Source: Streptomyces sp. NBC_00341 (GTDB lineage: Bacteria > Actinomycetota > Actinomycetes > Streptomycetales > Streptomycetaceae). Taken from it: a stretch of 64,000 nt of DNA. This document shows positions 26,109-34,943 of this stretch, one piece after another. The DNA is taken from assembly GCF_041435055.1 (NCBI RefSeq), contig NZ_CP108002.1:6138001-6202000 (forward strand). Direction: 5' to 3'. A program made the translations under genes and the position numbers. Within the stretch, counting starts at the first letter, position 1. Every line of letters begins with the position of its first letter. The notes below the pieces were generated by a model. The model was not told the DNA's origin and ran no database searches. It saw nothing but the letters and a program-made list of their open reading frames with translations.

Positions 26109-26575
26109 CTGGTCTCCGATTCCATCGCGTTCAGCAAGGTGGTGAGGGCTTCGCGGGCGGCGGCCACAGCGCGTTCGGAGTCCTCGACACCGGCGTCGAG
26201 TCCCCTCAGGAGCGCCGCGGCCATCCGTCGGCGCCCTTCTTCGAGCAGGGCCCGGCCGGCCGGTGTCAGAGCCGCTTCGACGACACGCCGGTCGGGTGCG
26301 CAGCGTTCGCGCGAGGCCAGGCCGCGTTCTTCGAGGCTCTGCAGGACCACGGTCACGCGCGGCTGGGCCATGCCCGTGTACGCGGCGAGGGCGGTCACCC
26401 GGAGGGGGCGGTTTTCCAGTGCGTCCAGTACGGCCGCCTGGCTGCGGGTGAGTTCGAATTCGCCCGCGCGGAAGAGTGTCTGCGCCAGTCGTCCGATGCC
26501 TCTGAGGAGGCCCCGGGCAGCGCTCTCGATGCGCTGCTCGTCGGTGAGCCCTGAGGCGGATGACGATTGATGCAT
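26105..26575 (-). CDS. MarR-family regulator of FUSC exporter
   Basis: This 156-residue MarR protein has winged-helix features: FELTRSQAAVLDALENRPLRVTALAAYTGMAQPRVTVVLQSLEERGLASRE, then a DRRVVEAALTPAG wing. MarR proteins usually repress efflux genes and release on binding phenolic ligands. Here it is cotranscribed with an efflux-like FUSC gene. The start ATG is only 6 nt from a TATAAT box, which suggests a leaderless mRNA. Confidence 0.9.
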   Translation of the reverse strand: MHQSSSASGLTDEQRIESAARGLLRGIGRLAQTLFRAGEFELTRSQAAVLDALENRPLRVTALAAYTGMAQPRVTVVLQSLEERGLASRERCAPDRRVVEAALTPAGRALLEEGRRRMAAALLRGLDAGVEDSERAVAAAREALTTLLNAMESETS

Positions 26576-26611
26576 ATGGCAATTATATATATGTCAAGAG
26601 GGGTGTCGGAA
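26576..26611 (-). promoter_or_regulatory. AT-rich promoter/operator of marR-FUSC (possibly leaderless)
   Basis: On the minus strand a perfect TATAAT (26582-26587) has a weak TTCCGA -35 (26606-26611, 18-bp spacer). The predicted start falls on the A of the ATG at 26575. The box lies in an imperfect inverted repeat (TTGACATAT ... ATATGCATCAA) that could be the MarR operator. Confidence 0.55.
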
Positions 26612-26665
26612 CCATGCGCGGGCAAAATGCCCGGCCTCGTCCTGTCCTGCCCGGTGCCGGACCTC

Positions 26666-27262
26666 CTACTCGCTCCCACGCGTCCGAGGAGAGTGCCTGG
26701 TCAGAAGGGGCAGGGCGATGCCGTCGACGATCCGGACGATCACTTCTTCCGGCACGGGCTTCAGCGTCATCAGGACCTCATGGCGAAAGAGGTCGAACGG
26801 AAGCGAGACGAGGCGTGGCTCCAGGACCGAGGGATCGACCTCACCCCGTTCCACGGCCCGCCGCACGATGGACTCGGCTGCCGAGCGGCGGCTGCCGAGT
26901 ATGTGCTCACGCAGTTGCTCCGGGCTCGATCCCCTCTCGGTGAAGTAACCGTCGAGGAGTACCGCGGTCGCGACGAGAAGACCGACGCGCGACTCGTTGG
27001 CCGTCCGCATGATCGCGATCAGATCACCACGGAGTGTTCCGGTGTCGGGGACCTCGATGGCACGCAACGAGCTGGCGTGCGCAATGGCGGCCTCCACCAT
27101 GACGGCCCTGTTGGCCCAGCGGCGGTAGATCACCGGCGTGCTCGTACCGGCCCGCTTCGCCACCGCCTCCAGCGTGAACGCCGCGTATCCGCGCGCTGTC
27201 AGTTCGTCCCACGCGGCATCGAGCAGTGCCGCCTCAAGGGCTTTGCCCCGTCTGCGCTGCAT
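26666..27262 (-). CDS. TetR-family regulator
   Basis: This 198-residue TetR protein has an HTH at residues 28-55 (FTLEAVAKRAGTSTPVIYRRWANR) and a TetR_C-type ligand domain. It is divergent from a small ABM monooxygenase gene, and a 28-bp palindrome lies between them, so it most likely represses that gene and itself. Confidence 0.9.
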   Translation of the reverse strand: MQRRRGKALEAALLDAAWDELTARGYAAFTLEAVAKRAGTSTPVIYRRWANRAVMVEAAIAHASSLRAIEVPDTGTLRGDLIAIMRTANESRVGLLVATAVLLDGYFTERGSSPEQLREHILGSRRSAAESIVRRAVERGEVDPSVLEPRLVSLPFDLFRHEVLMTLKPVPEEVIVRIVDGIALPLLTRHSPRTRGSE

Positions 27263-27316
27263 CCGGAAACCTCCAAGACGTGTTGGTGCATCTTATGGCG
27301 GCGATGTACGGTCGAG

Positions 27317-27344
27317 AAATAGGAAGCGTCAGTACTTCTTATTT
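27317..27344. promoter_or_regulatory. candidate TetR operator
   Basis: Inverted repeat AAATAGGAAG-N8-CTTCTTATTT (9 of 10 positions match) stands out in an otherwise GC-rich region, between the TetR and monooxygenase genes. Length and symmetry fit a TetR dimer site. Confidence 0.6.
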
Positions 27345-27397
27345 GACCGCCGGAGCCCCTCCGGTCCTGGAACCAGCGAACGACGGGCGGGACAACC

Positions 27398-27694
27398 ATG
27401 AGCAGCCAGGACACAGCGACCGTCCTCATCGAGATCCACGCCAAGGACGGACAGGAGAAGGACGCACGGCACGCCCTGCTGCACGCGATCGAGACCTCGG
27501 CGAAGCCTGGCCTCATCAGCTCCACGGAGTACGAGGACATCGACGACTCGGGCGCCTTCTACGCCATCCAGGTATGGGAAGACATGGAGGCGTTCCACGC
27601 ACACATGGAGGACGCCTCGGAGAACGGCATGAACGAGGCCATCCAGGTCCTGCGCGTTCAGCCGAAGACGGCAGTACTGCGCACCATCGGCTGA
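27398..27694 (+). CDS. antibiotic biosynthesis monooxygenase (ABM) domain protein
   Basis: This 98-residue ferredoxin-like ABM protein has TVLIEIHAKDGQEKDARHALLHAIE, then SSTEYEDIDDSGAFYAIQVWEDMEAFHAHME. Such small dimeric proteins oxidise quinol- or phenol-like compounds without a cofactor, or act as quinone-stress proteins. It is divergent from a TetR gene with a shared palindrome. The start ATG is preceded by a weak purine-rich stretch. Confidence 0.82.
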   Translation: MSSQDTATVLIEIHAKDGQEKDARHALLHAIETSAKPGLISSTEYEDIDDSGAFYAIQVWEDMEAFHAHMEDASENGMNEAIQVLRVQPKTAVLRTIG

Positions 27695-27759
27695 ACGACC
27701 GCCGGTGAACGCCGAACGCTGCACGCCGCACGCCGCACGCCGCGATCAGCGGGTGGCGG

Positions 27760-28353
27760 TCACAGGTCGAGGATCATGTCGAGTGCCCGCGCGCCGTCGG
27801 CATCGGTGAACGAGCCGACGGTTCGGAAGCCCTGCTTCTCGTAATAACGAATGGCGCGCGGGTTGTTGGCAAGCACGCCGCCCCACAGGATGATCCGCTT
27901 CCTGCCGAAGCGCCGTGCGACGTCAGCGATGAGTGGGAAGACCTGCGTCCCCACGCCCTTCCCCTGATAGTCGTCAGCCAGGGTCGGGCCGAAGCGGCAG
28001 TCCGTCGCCGTCAGGGATACGCCGGCCTCGCGGTAGCGGGTGATGTCCGAGGGGTGCAGATCGAGGCTGAGTTCCAGGAGGCCGACGATCCTGCCGGACA
28101 CCACCTCGGAGAGCACCAGCCTGAGCTTGTCGTAACGGGCGATTGCGTCACAGAGCTCGCGGGCGGCCCTGAGGTCGTACCCGTCGAACGTGGCCAGTCT
28201 CTTCGATGCGGCTGACAACCCATCGAGGAAGGCGGCCAGAGCGTCCGCGTCTCTGTGTGTGAGCGGGCGGAAGACGACTTCCGAACCGTCAAGCAGCCTC
28301 ACGGACCGCGTCAGGACCAGCGGGTTCTCGGCAACCGCCGACAAGGTGAGCAT
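27760..28353 (-). CDS. GNAT-family N-acetyltransferase
   Basis: This 197-residue GNAT has LTHRDADALAAFLDGLS at the N-terminus, an acetyl-CoA site around residues 140-150 (TLADDYQGKGVGTQVFPLIADVARRFG, the Q/R-x-x-G-x-G/A signature), and a C-terminal NNPRAIRYYEKQGFRTVG. The substrate is unknown. It is transcribed alone; a short tandem GCACGCC repeat lies beyond its 3' end (27721-27742). Confidence 0.88.
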   Translation of the reverse strand: MLTLSAVAENPLVLTRSVRLLDGSEVVFRPLTHRDADALAAFLDGLSAASKRLATFDGYDLRAARELCDAIARYDKLRLVLSEVVSGRIVGLLELSLDLHPSDITRYREAGVSLTATDCRFGPTLADDYQGKGVGTQVFPLIADVARRFGRKRIILWGGVLANNPRAIRYYEKQGFRTVGSFTDADGARALDMILDL

Positions 28354-28483
28354 TCAACCCCCTCCGCTCCAGCATTCGGTGACACGAACCTACTGATCGT
28401 CCCACCTCGCCCGCGTAGACGGCCGGTACGCACAGCAGCCGTGTGAACCGATCAGTCGTCAGTTCCGGTCCTGAGCAGGCCCG

Positions 28484-28930
28484 TCAGCCCTTCTTCAGCT
28501 CTTCGGCCAGCATGACAAGGATGCCGCTGGGACCGCGGAGGTACGTGAGCTTGTAGACGTCCTGATAGGTCGCCACACCACGAAGCGGATGGCATCCGTG
28601 CTTTGCGGCTGCATCGAGGGCCTTGTCGATGTCGTCGACCGAGAAGGCGACGCGATGCATGCCGATCTCATTGGGAAGCGTCGGCTCCGTCTCGATCGCC
28701 TCGGGGTGGATGTACTCGAAGAGCTCAAGACGACCCTGACCGTCCGGAGTCTGGAGCATCGCGATCCTGGCGTGATTGCCATCAAGACCGACGGCGGTGT
28801 CGGTCCACTCACCACTGACCGTGTCACGGCCGACGACCGTGAGCCCGAGGTCCGTGAAAAAGGAGATCGTTGCTTCGAGATCGCGAACGGCGATGCCGAC
28901 GTTCTCAAGTTTGATGGCCATGTTCCGCAT
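28484..28930 (-). CDS. VOC-family (glyoxalase-like) protein
   Basis: This 148-residue protein has two beta-alpha-beta-beta-beta units (LENVGIAVRDLEATISFFTDLGLTVVG and MHRVAFSVDDIDKALDAAAKHG). This is the vicinal oxygen chelate fold, and possible metal ligands include His131-type and Glu-type residues in LELFEYIHP and GILVMLAEE. Members include glyoxalases, epimerases and fosfomycin/bleomycin resistance proteins; none can be chosen. An alternative ATG at 28921 would shorten it by three residues. Confidence 0.85.
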   Translation of the reverse strand: MRNMAIKLENVGIAVRDLEATISFFTDLGLTVVGRDTVSGEWTDTAVGLDGNHARIAMLQTPDGQGRLELFEYIHPEAIETEPTLPNEIGMHRVAFSVDDIDKALDAAAKHGCHPLRGVATYQDVYKLTYLRGPSGILVMLAEELKKG

Positions 28931-29170
28931 GCTAGCGATCCGGTCCGACAGGCGGCCTCAGCCGCAGACGCGGCCGAGGTGTCGTGTTGGCCGACGGGGG
29001 TTCCCATCCGTGCGACGGCTCCGAGCCCACACCTCCCCTGTCCATATCCCGCACGCACACACGTGATCCATGGCTCATCGCGCGCTCCCGATTCAGCTAC
29101 CGGGGCCGGAACACGGCTGACTATTTTTCGTCGTTGCTCTTGGGAAGCGTGACGTGACAGTCTGCAATGT

Positions 29171-29686
29171 ATGTTCGATAACGGGGATGATCTGGCGTAT
29201 GCCTCTGCCTGGCGTTCGAAGCAGGCCGGTGCGGCGGGATGGACCGACCGGCCTGCTGGCGCAGGGGTTCCCGCGTCGGGTGAGACACCGGACAGGGTCG
29301 GTGCCGTGACGGCGGCCGATGATCCGTTGGCGATGGCGCGTCATGAGTTTGCTGTGTTGCTGGGCGAGTTCCGGCGTACGGCGGTGCTGGTGCCGCTGGA
29401 TGAGGCCGGGGATCTGTGGTCGGCGGAGCAGGGCGGGGTCCGCTGGATCTGTGCGTTCTCGGACGAGGCGGCGTTGGCCCGGTTCGCGCGGGTGCGTGGG
29501 GAGGCCGGGCGGGAGTGGGCCTACCGGGCGGTGCTGGGTGCGCGGTTGCTGGACGTGATGGTGCCGTTGTTGCCGGGGCCTGCTGGGGTGGCTCTGGATG
29601 CGGGAAGTGAGGACGGCGGGATGCTGTTTCCGCCGGTGGCGGGGATTGTTCCGGATGCGGTCGCTGTGGATCTCGGGGGGCTGTGA
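29171..29686 (+). CDS. SseB-like protein upstream of Rhs toxin
   Basis: This protein has 171 residues from ATG 29171. The core (residues 50-170: LVPLDEAGDLWSAEQGGVRWICAFSDEAALARFARVRG) resembles the SseB N-terminal domain found beside type VII and polymorphic-toxin loci in actinomycetes. The first 45 residues look disordered; a GTG at about 29305 is a possible shorter start. It overlaps the next gene at TGATG, and together they lead into the Rhs toxin gene. Confidence 0.75.
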   Translation: MFDNGDDLAYASAWRSKQAGAAGWTDRPAGAGVPASGETPDRVGAVTAADDPLAMARHEFAVLLGEFRRTAVLVPLDEAGDLWSAEQGGVRWICAFSDEAALARFARVRGEAGREWAYRAVLGARLLDVMVPLLPGPAGVALDAGSEDGGMLFPPVAGIVPDAVAVDLGGL

Positions 29687-30333
29687 TGAGCGGGGACGGT
29701 GCGGAGCTTCGGGTGCCGCCGGAGGCGTTGGCGGAGATCGCGAAGGGGATCGATCTGGCGCATGCGGAGTTGAAGGATCTCGGCATGATCGGCCAGGCGT
29801 CGATGGGTCGGGGTTTCTCCGATCTCGCTTTGTCGGGACTGGAGTTGGGGCATGGCGGGCTCACGACCGAGTTCGGGACGTTCTGCGACCGCTGGGAGTG
29901 GGGTGTACGGGCTCTCACGCAGAAGGGCAACGGCTTCGCTCGCGGCGTAGGTCTGTCGGCCGGGGCGTTCGCTGAGCAGGAGCAGTACGTCAAGGACTCG
30001 GTCAAGATCGGCGTGAACTCCGTGAACGGGAATCCGCACCTGTCAGAGGACGAGGTCAAGGAGCTGAGCTGGGACACGGTCAGCACCCAGACCGCGTACG
30101 ACAACCCGGACTGGAGCGGGAAATCGATGCTGGAGGCACAGGAAGAGGTGAAGCAGACCTGGAAGGACACGACCTACGACGTGCAGGATTCCCTGCTCGA
30201 CTCGATGGAGCGGTCCGGGATGGTGGACCCGGATGTGCGGGAGGCGGCGGACGGGGAGCTGAGGGAGCGGCTTGATCCGTCGCAGGAGACGATCGATCAG
30301 GCCGAGAAGCCACGGTGGGGGGAGAACCGCTGA
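29686..30333 (+). CDS. WXG100/ESX-like helical protein
   Basis: This 215-residue protein starts at the ATG in GTGATG. The first half is a long helical hairpin (LRVPPEALAEIAKGIDLAHAELKDL ... FCDRWEWGVRALTQKG), containing a W-x-W/G turn similar to WXG100 proteins. The second half is acidic and hydrophilic. Its stop overlaps the Rhs toxin start (TGATG), so it is likely a secretion adaptor, chaperone or partner for that toxin (inference). Confidence 0.7.
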   Translation: MSGDGAELRVPPEALAEIAKGIDLAHAELKDLGMIGQASMGRGFSDLALSGLELGHGGLTTEFGTFCDRWEWGVRALTQKGNGFARGVGLSAGAFAEQEQYVKDSVKIGVNSVNGNPHLSEDEVKELSWDTVSTQTAYDNPDWSGKSMLEAQEEVKQTWKDTTYDVQDSLLDSMERSGMVDPDVREAADGELRERLDPSQETIDQAEKPRWGENR

Positions 30334-33300
30334 TGGTGGACTGGGGGAAGCTCGGCGGAGACCTGTACGACGGTGCGGGCAAGCTGGTCGACAAGGGCAA
30401 GAAGGTCGTCGGTGAGGTCGTCGACGAGGGCACCGACATTGTCGGCTCGGGACTGGAGAAGGTCGGTGCGCACGAGTGGGCGGACGCGGTTGAGGACTGG
30501 GGGGATGAAACCGCGTCCTCGCTCGGGGCGGAGATCGGGGAGCAGCAGCTCGGGCAGAGCGAGGAAGCGGACGAGCTGGTCCATGGCAGGCCGGAGAAGA
30601 TCAGTGCGGCGGTGACTAACCTCCGCGACTTCTCCCGGGCGTTCGAGCTTGTCGGCGGGGGGATGAAGCGGCTCGACTCCGGTCACTGGAAGGGTGCGGC
30701 GGCCGATGCCTTCCGGGCGAAGTTCGAGACGCTGCCCACGGACTGGATACGTGCGGCGGACGCGTGCGAGGACGCGGCCGCGGCGCTGGAGACGTACGCC
30801 GGGACGGTCACAAGTGCGCAGGCCAAGGCCACCGAGGCGATTGCTCTCTACAAGGAGAGCAAGCAGGACTACGAGACCGCGGCTGCCGCGTTCAAGGAGA
30901 AGGCGGAGGCGTACAACGCGGTCCGCAACACCGACCATCCGCTCCCGCATCCGGGAAAGTTCACCGATCCGGGCGTGGGAAAGCGCCGTCATGCCCAGGA
31001 GATCCTGGAAGACGCGCGGCGGGCCCGCAACGAGGCTGCCGAAACGGCCAAGGCAGCGATCACCGCGGCGATGGCGCATGCTCCCAAGGAGCCCACCGGC
31101 CTGGACCGCGCCAAGCAGGAGTTCATCGACTACGAGGTGGGCCAGGGCGTCGAGCTGGCCCACTTCGGCGGCGGCGTCATCAAGGGCACCGCAGGCCTGG
31201 TGAACTTCGTCCGGTCGGTCGATCCGCGGGACCCGTACAACCTGACCCACCCGGCCGAGTACTACAAGGGCGTCAACATGACGCTCGCCGGTCTCGCATC
31301 CACCGCCGCCAACCCCGACCGGGCGCTGCAGAACGCCTGGTCCGCGGCCAAGGGCGACCCCTCCGAATTCCTCGGCCGACTCGTACCCGAACTCTTCGGT
31401 ACCAAGGGCGGCGGCTTCCTCAAGGGCGGCCTGCGGGCCGGTATGAAGGACCTCCTCGAACGCCGGAAGGGAAAGAGCCGACAAGGCCACGAGAGGAATC
31501 CCGACTCCAACGCCAACCCGTGCAGCAAAGTCAAATGCGCCGGGGACCCCATTGATGTCGCGACGGGCCGCATGCTGCTCCCGCAGACGGACATCGTGCT
31601 GCCCGGTTCGCTGCCCCTCGCCTTCGAGCGGGTCTTCGACTCCTCCTACCGGGCCGGTAACTGGTTCGGGTCCGGCTGGTCGAGCACCGTTGACCAGCGT
31701 CTGGAGATCGACGCGGAAGGCGTGGTCTTCAGCGGCGAGGACGGCAGCCTGCTGGCCTACCCGCATCCCGCGCCCGGCGTTCCCGTCATGCCGACGCACG
31801 GCCGGCGCTGGCCCCTGGACCGGGTCGACGACGGCTACACCGTCACTGACCCGGAAACCGGCCAGGTGCGTTACTTCGCAGACCACTCCAACGGCGAGCT
31901 CGCGCTTCTGGCTCAGATCGACGACCGCAACGGCCGATGGATCGCCTTCGAGTACGACGAAGGCGGCGCTCCGACGTCGATCGTGCACCACGGCGGCTAC
32001 CACCTGAAACTCACCACGGACGAAGGCAGAGTCACCGCCCTGCACTTGGCGGGCGCCGCCCCGGACGGCACCGACCAGGAGATCCTCCGCTACGGCTACA
32101 CCAACGGCCACCTCACCGAGACCACCAACTCCTGCGGCCGCCCGCTACGGTTCGACTGCGACGAGCTGGGCCGCATCACCGCGTGGACCGACACCAACGG
32201 CAGCCGTTACGAGTACGTCTACGACGAGCACGACCGCTGCGTGTACCAGGCCGGCACCAACGGATACCTCGAAGCCCACTTCACCTGGGACGACACCGAC
32301 CCCGCCACCGGCCTGCGCATGACCTCCATGACGAACGGCCTCGGTCACACCACGCGATACGTGATCAACAACCGCTCCCAGGTCATAGCCGAGATCGACG
32401 CCCTGGGCGCGGTGACCCGCTTCGAGGACGACCGGTTCCACCGGATGCTGTCGATCACCGACCCACTGGGACACATCAGCCGCTCTACCTACGACGAGCA
32501 TGGTCGTCTGACTGTGGTGGAGCGCCCAGACGGACGACAGACACGAGCCGACTACAACGAACTCGGATGCTTGATACGCGTTGTCGGTGCCGACGGCAAC
32601 GCAACCCAACAAGACTTTGACGACCGCGGCAACTGCACGGCAGTCATCGATTCGAGCGGAGCGACGACGCACTACGCGTACGACGAGGCAGGTCACCTGC
32701 GCCAGGTCACCAACACTCTGGGTAGCAGTTCAGCCGTTCGGTGCGACAAGGCGGGGCTGCCGGTCTCGATCACCGACCCACTCGGTGCGAGCACTCGCTA
32801 CATCCGCGAGGCGTTTGGCCGTCCGGTGTCAGTGGTGGACGAGCTCGGTGCGGTCACCTGTTTCGAGTGGACCGTGGAAGGAAGAATCGCTCGCCGTCTG
32901 GACGCCGACGGAAGCGATCAGCACTGGAGCTACGACGGTGAGGGTAACTGTGTCAGCCACACTGATGCCATAGGCGGAGTCACCGTGTTCGAGTACACGG
33001 GATTCGATCTGCTGGAGCGTCGAACCGACCCGGAGGGAGCGTGTTTTGCGTTCAGATACGACTCGAACCTCCGGTTGACCGAGGTCACCAATCCGCAGGG
33101 ACTGACCTGGAGGTACACATACGACCCAGTCGGCCGCCCCTTCCGAGAGACCGACTTCGACGGTCGGACCCTCTTTCAGGCCTACGACCGGGCTGGCCGA
33201 CTGGCGTCCCGGACGAACGGCCTTGGGCAGGCCATCCGGTTCGAACACAACGAACTGGGCCAACTGGTACTCAAGGACGTTGAGGGCGACATCACCGTGT

Positions 33301-34943
33301 TCGAGTACGACGCTTTCGACGAGCTGAGCCTGGCGACCAATAATAGTTCCGTGCTTATACGCACACGGGATCGCTACGGACGACTCAAGTCTGAAACCGT
33401 GAACGGGCGTACGACCAGATTCGAACACGATGAGCTGGGCCGGCGAACTGGAAGGACGACACCCGCCGGTGCAGTTAGCGCGTGGGCGTACGACCCAGCA
33501 GGGCGCCGGACCTCGCTCACGACCTCAGGGCGCAGGCTCTCCTTCGATTATGACTCCGCAGGGCAGGAGGTGGTCCGTCACATTGGTGAGAACATCACGC
33601 TCAGGCATTCCTTCGACACCATGGGCCGTCTCGCGGACCAACATGTTATTGGCCGTGGTCGGACCCTTCAGCGGCGCGCATATGAATATCGACAGGATGG
33701 CGGTCTCCTCGCCATTGATGACCGATTCTCCGGCATCCGCCGGTTGGACCTCGATCCGATCGGTCGGGTGACTGCGGTTCAATCAGCCCACTGGGACGAA
33801 CGCTATACCTACGACACTGCCGGGAATCAGATTTCGGCTTCCTGGCCGAATTCGCACCCTGCCCACGAAGCCACTGGCTCTCGCAGCTACTCCGGTACCC
33901 TCATTCGCCAAGCCGGCAACGTCCGCTACGAGCACGACGGGCAAGGGCGGATTATTGTGCGTCACAAGACGAGGATTTCACGCAAGGCCGACATCTGGCA
34001 CTACGAATGGAATGCGGAAGACCGACTGGTTGCGCTAAAAACACCAGACGGCACTCTGTGGAGATATGAATACGATGCCCTGGGTCGTCGTATCGCTAAG
34101 AAGCGGCTTTCCGGTGATGGGCAAACTGTGTTGGAGCAGGTAACCTTCGTCTGGGACGGTACTACGTTGTGTGAGGAGGTGAATCAAGGGGTTGAGATGC
34201 TCAATGTGGTGACTCTAACCTGGGATTATGACGAACTTCGCCCCCTTGCTCAACTAGAACGCGTCGCTACTACAAATGATCCGCAGGAGGTCGTGGATGA
34301 GCGATTCTTGGCCATCGTCACCGATCTGTTGGGCAGCCCCGACGAACTTGTCGAGGAGTCAGGAGACCTGTCGTGGCGAACTCGACGTACGGTATGGGGG
34401 TGCACGGCGTGGGCCAAGGACAGCACGGCCTATACTCCGCTGCGCTTTCCGGGGCAATACTTTGACCGAGAAAGCTTGCTCCATTATAACTATCTTCGCT
34501 ACTACGACCCCGATGTGTCTCGTTACATCAGCTCGGATCCGATCGGTTTGGAGGGTGGTCCGAACCCCCGCTGGTACGGGCCGAATCCATACACTTGGGT
34601 GGACCCACTCGGGCTGGCTTTGTGCCGGACAAAGCCGAGATTGGAAGACGGAAACGGAAAGGAGGGGTGGAAGCATATCTATGAGCGTCACATCGGTGGC
34701 ACGTCCCCCCGTGGGCACGGCGACCTAATGCCGCCTTCTACGACCCGAGCGCAAGTGCAAGAGGCGGCGGATCAGATTGTTAAAAAGGGAAAGCGAGTGT
34801 CAGAACCGGAACGCGACATACAGACGCTAGAGAAGCGAATGAAGGTCAATGGCATGCGAGCTGTCTATCGCCTGATTGTTGATTCTTCGGATGGGAATCG
34901 CATTATCACCTTGTTTCCGGTAGGAAAGAGTTACGTTCCGTGA
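30333..34943 (+). CDS. Rhs/YD-repeat polymorphic toxin with T7SS-type N-terminus
   Basis: This protein has 1536 residues. Residues 1-250 are helical with a WxG-like motif (GHWKGAAADAFRAKF), as in putative T7SS-secreted toxins. Residues about 400-440 are the DUF6531 pre-Rhs motif (DPIDVATGRMLLPQTDI). Residues 590-1380 hold many YD repeats. Residues 1389-1430 are the conserved Rhs end (RYYDPDVSRYISSDPIGLEGG...DPLGLA). Residues 1431-1536 are a variable toxin tip (HIYERHIGG, ITLFPVGKSY), which I tentatively relate to BECR-fold RNases. The tip DNA is only about 47% GC (28 of 60 bases at 34861-34920), so it was probably acquired by tip exchange. Confidence 0.9.
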   Translation: MVDWGKLGGDLYDGAGKLVDKGKKVVGEVVDEGTDIVGSGLEKVGAHEWADAVEDWGDETASSLGAEIGEQQLGQSEEADELVHGRPEKISAAVTNLRDFSRAFELVGGGMKRLDSGHWKGAAADAFRAKFETLPTDWIRAADACEDAAAALETYAGTVTSAQAKATEAIALYKESKQDYETAAAAFKEKAEAYNAVRNTDHPLPHPGKFTDPGVGKRRHAQEILEDARRARNEAAETAKAAITAAMAHAPKEPTGLDRAKQEFIDYEVGQGVELAHFGGGVIKGTAGLVNFVRSVDPRDPYNLTHPAEYYKGVNMTLAGLASTAANPDRALQNAWSAAKGDPSEFLGRLVPELFGTKGGGFLKGGLRAGMKDLLERRKGKSRQGHERNPDSNANPCSKVKCAGDPIDVATGRMLLPQTDIVLPGSLPLAFERVFDSSYRAGNWFGSGWSSTVDQRLEIDAEGVVFSGEDGSLLAYPHPAPGVPVMPTHGRRWPLDRVDDGYTVTDPETGQVRYFADHSNGELALLAQIDDRNGRWIAFEYDEGGAPTSIVHHGGYHLKLTTDEGRVTALHLAGAAPDGTDQEILRYGYTNGHLTETTNSCGRPLRFDCDELGRITAWTDTNGSRYEYVYDEHDRCVYQAGTNGYLEAHFTWDDTDPATGLRMTSMTNGLGHTTRYVINNRSQVIAEIDALGAVTRFEDDRFHRMLSITDPLGHISRSTYDEHGRLTVVERPDGRQTRADYNELGCLIRVVGADGNATQQDFDDRGNCTAVIDSSGATTHYAYDEAGHLRQVTNTLGSSSAVRCDKAGLPVSITDPLGASTRYIREAFGRPVSVVDELGAVTCFEWTVEGRIARRLDADGSDQHWSYDGEGNCVSHTDAIGGVTVFEYTGFDLLERRTDPEGACFAFRYDSNLRLTEVTNPQGLTWRYTYDPVGRPFRETDFDGRTLFQAYDRAGRLASRTNGLGQAIRFEHNELGQLVLKDVEGDITVFEYDAFDELSLATNNSSVLIRTRDRYGRLKSETVNGRTTRFEHDELGRRTGRTTPAGAVSAWAYDPAGRRTSLTTSGRRLSFDYDSAGQEVVRHIGENITLRHSFDTMGRLADQHVIGRGRTLQRRAYEYRQDGGLLAIDDRFSGIRRLDLDPIGRVTAVQSAHWDERYTYDTAGNQISASWPNSHPAHEATGSRSYSGTLIRQAGNVRYEHDGQGRIIVRHKTRISRKADIWHYEWNAEDRLVALKTPDGTLWRYEYDALGRRIAKKRLSGDGQTVLEQVTFVWDGTTLCEEVNQGVEMLNVVTLTWDYDELRPLAQLERVATTNDPQEVVDERFLAIVTDLLGSPDELVEESGDLSWRTRRTVWGCTAWAKDSTAYTPLRFPGQYFDRESLLHYNYLRYYDPDVSRYISSDPIGLEGGPNPRWYGPNPYTWVDPLGLALCRTKPRLEDGNGKEGWKHIYERHIGGTSPRGHGDLMPPSTTRAQVQEAADQIVKKGKRVSEPERDIQTLEKRMKVNGMRAVYRLIVDSSDGNRIITLFPVGKSYVP

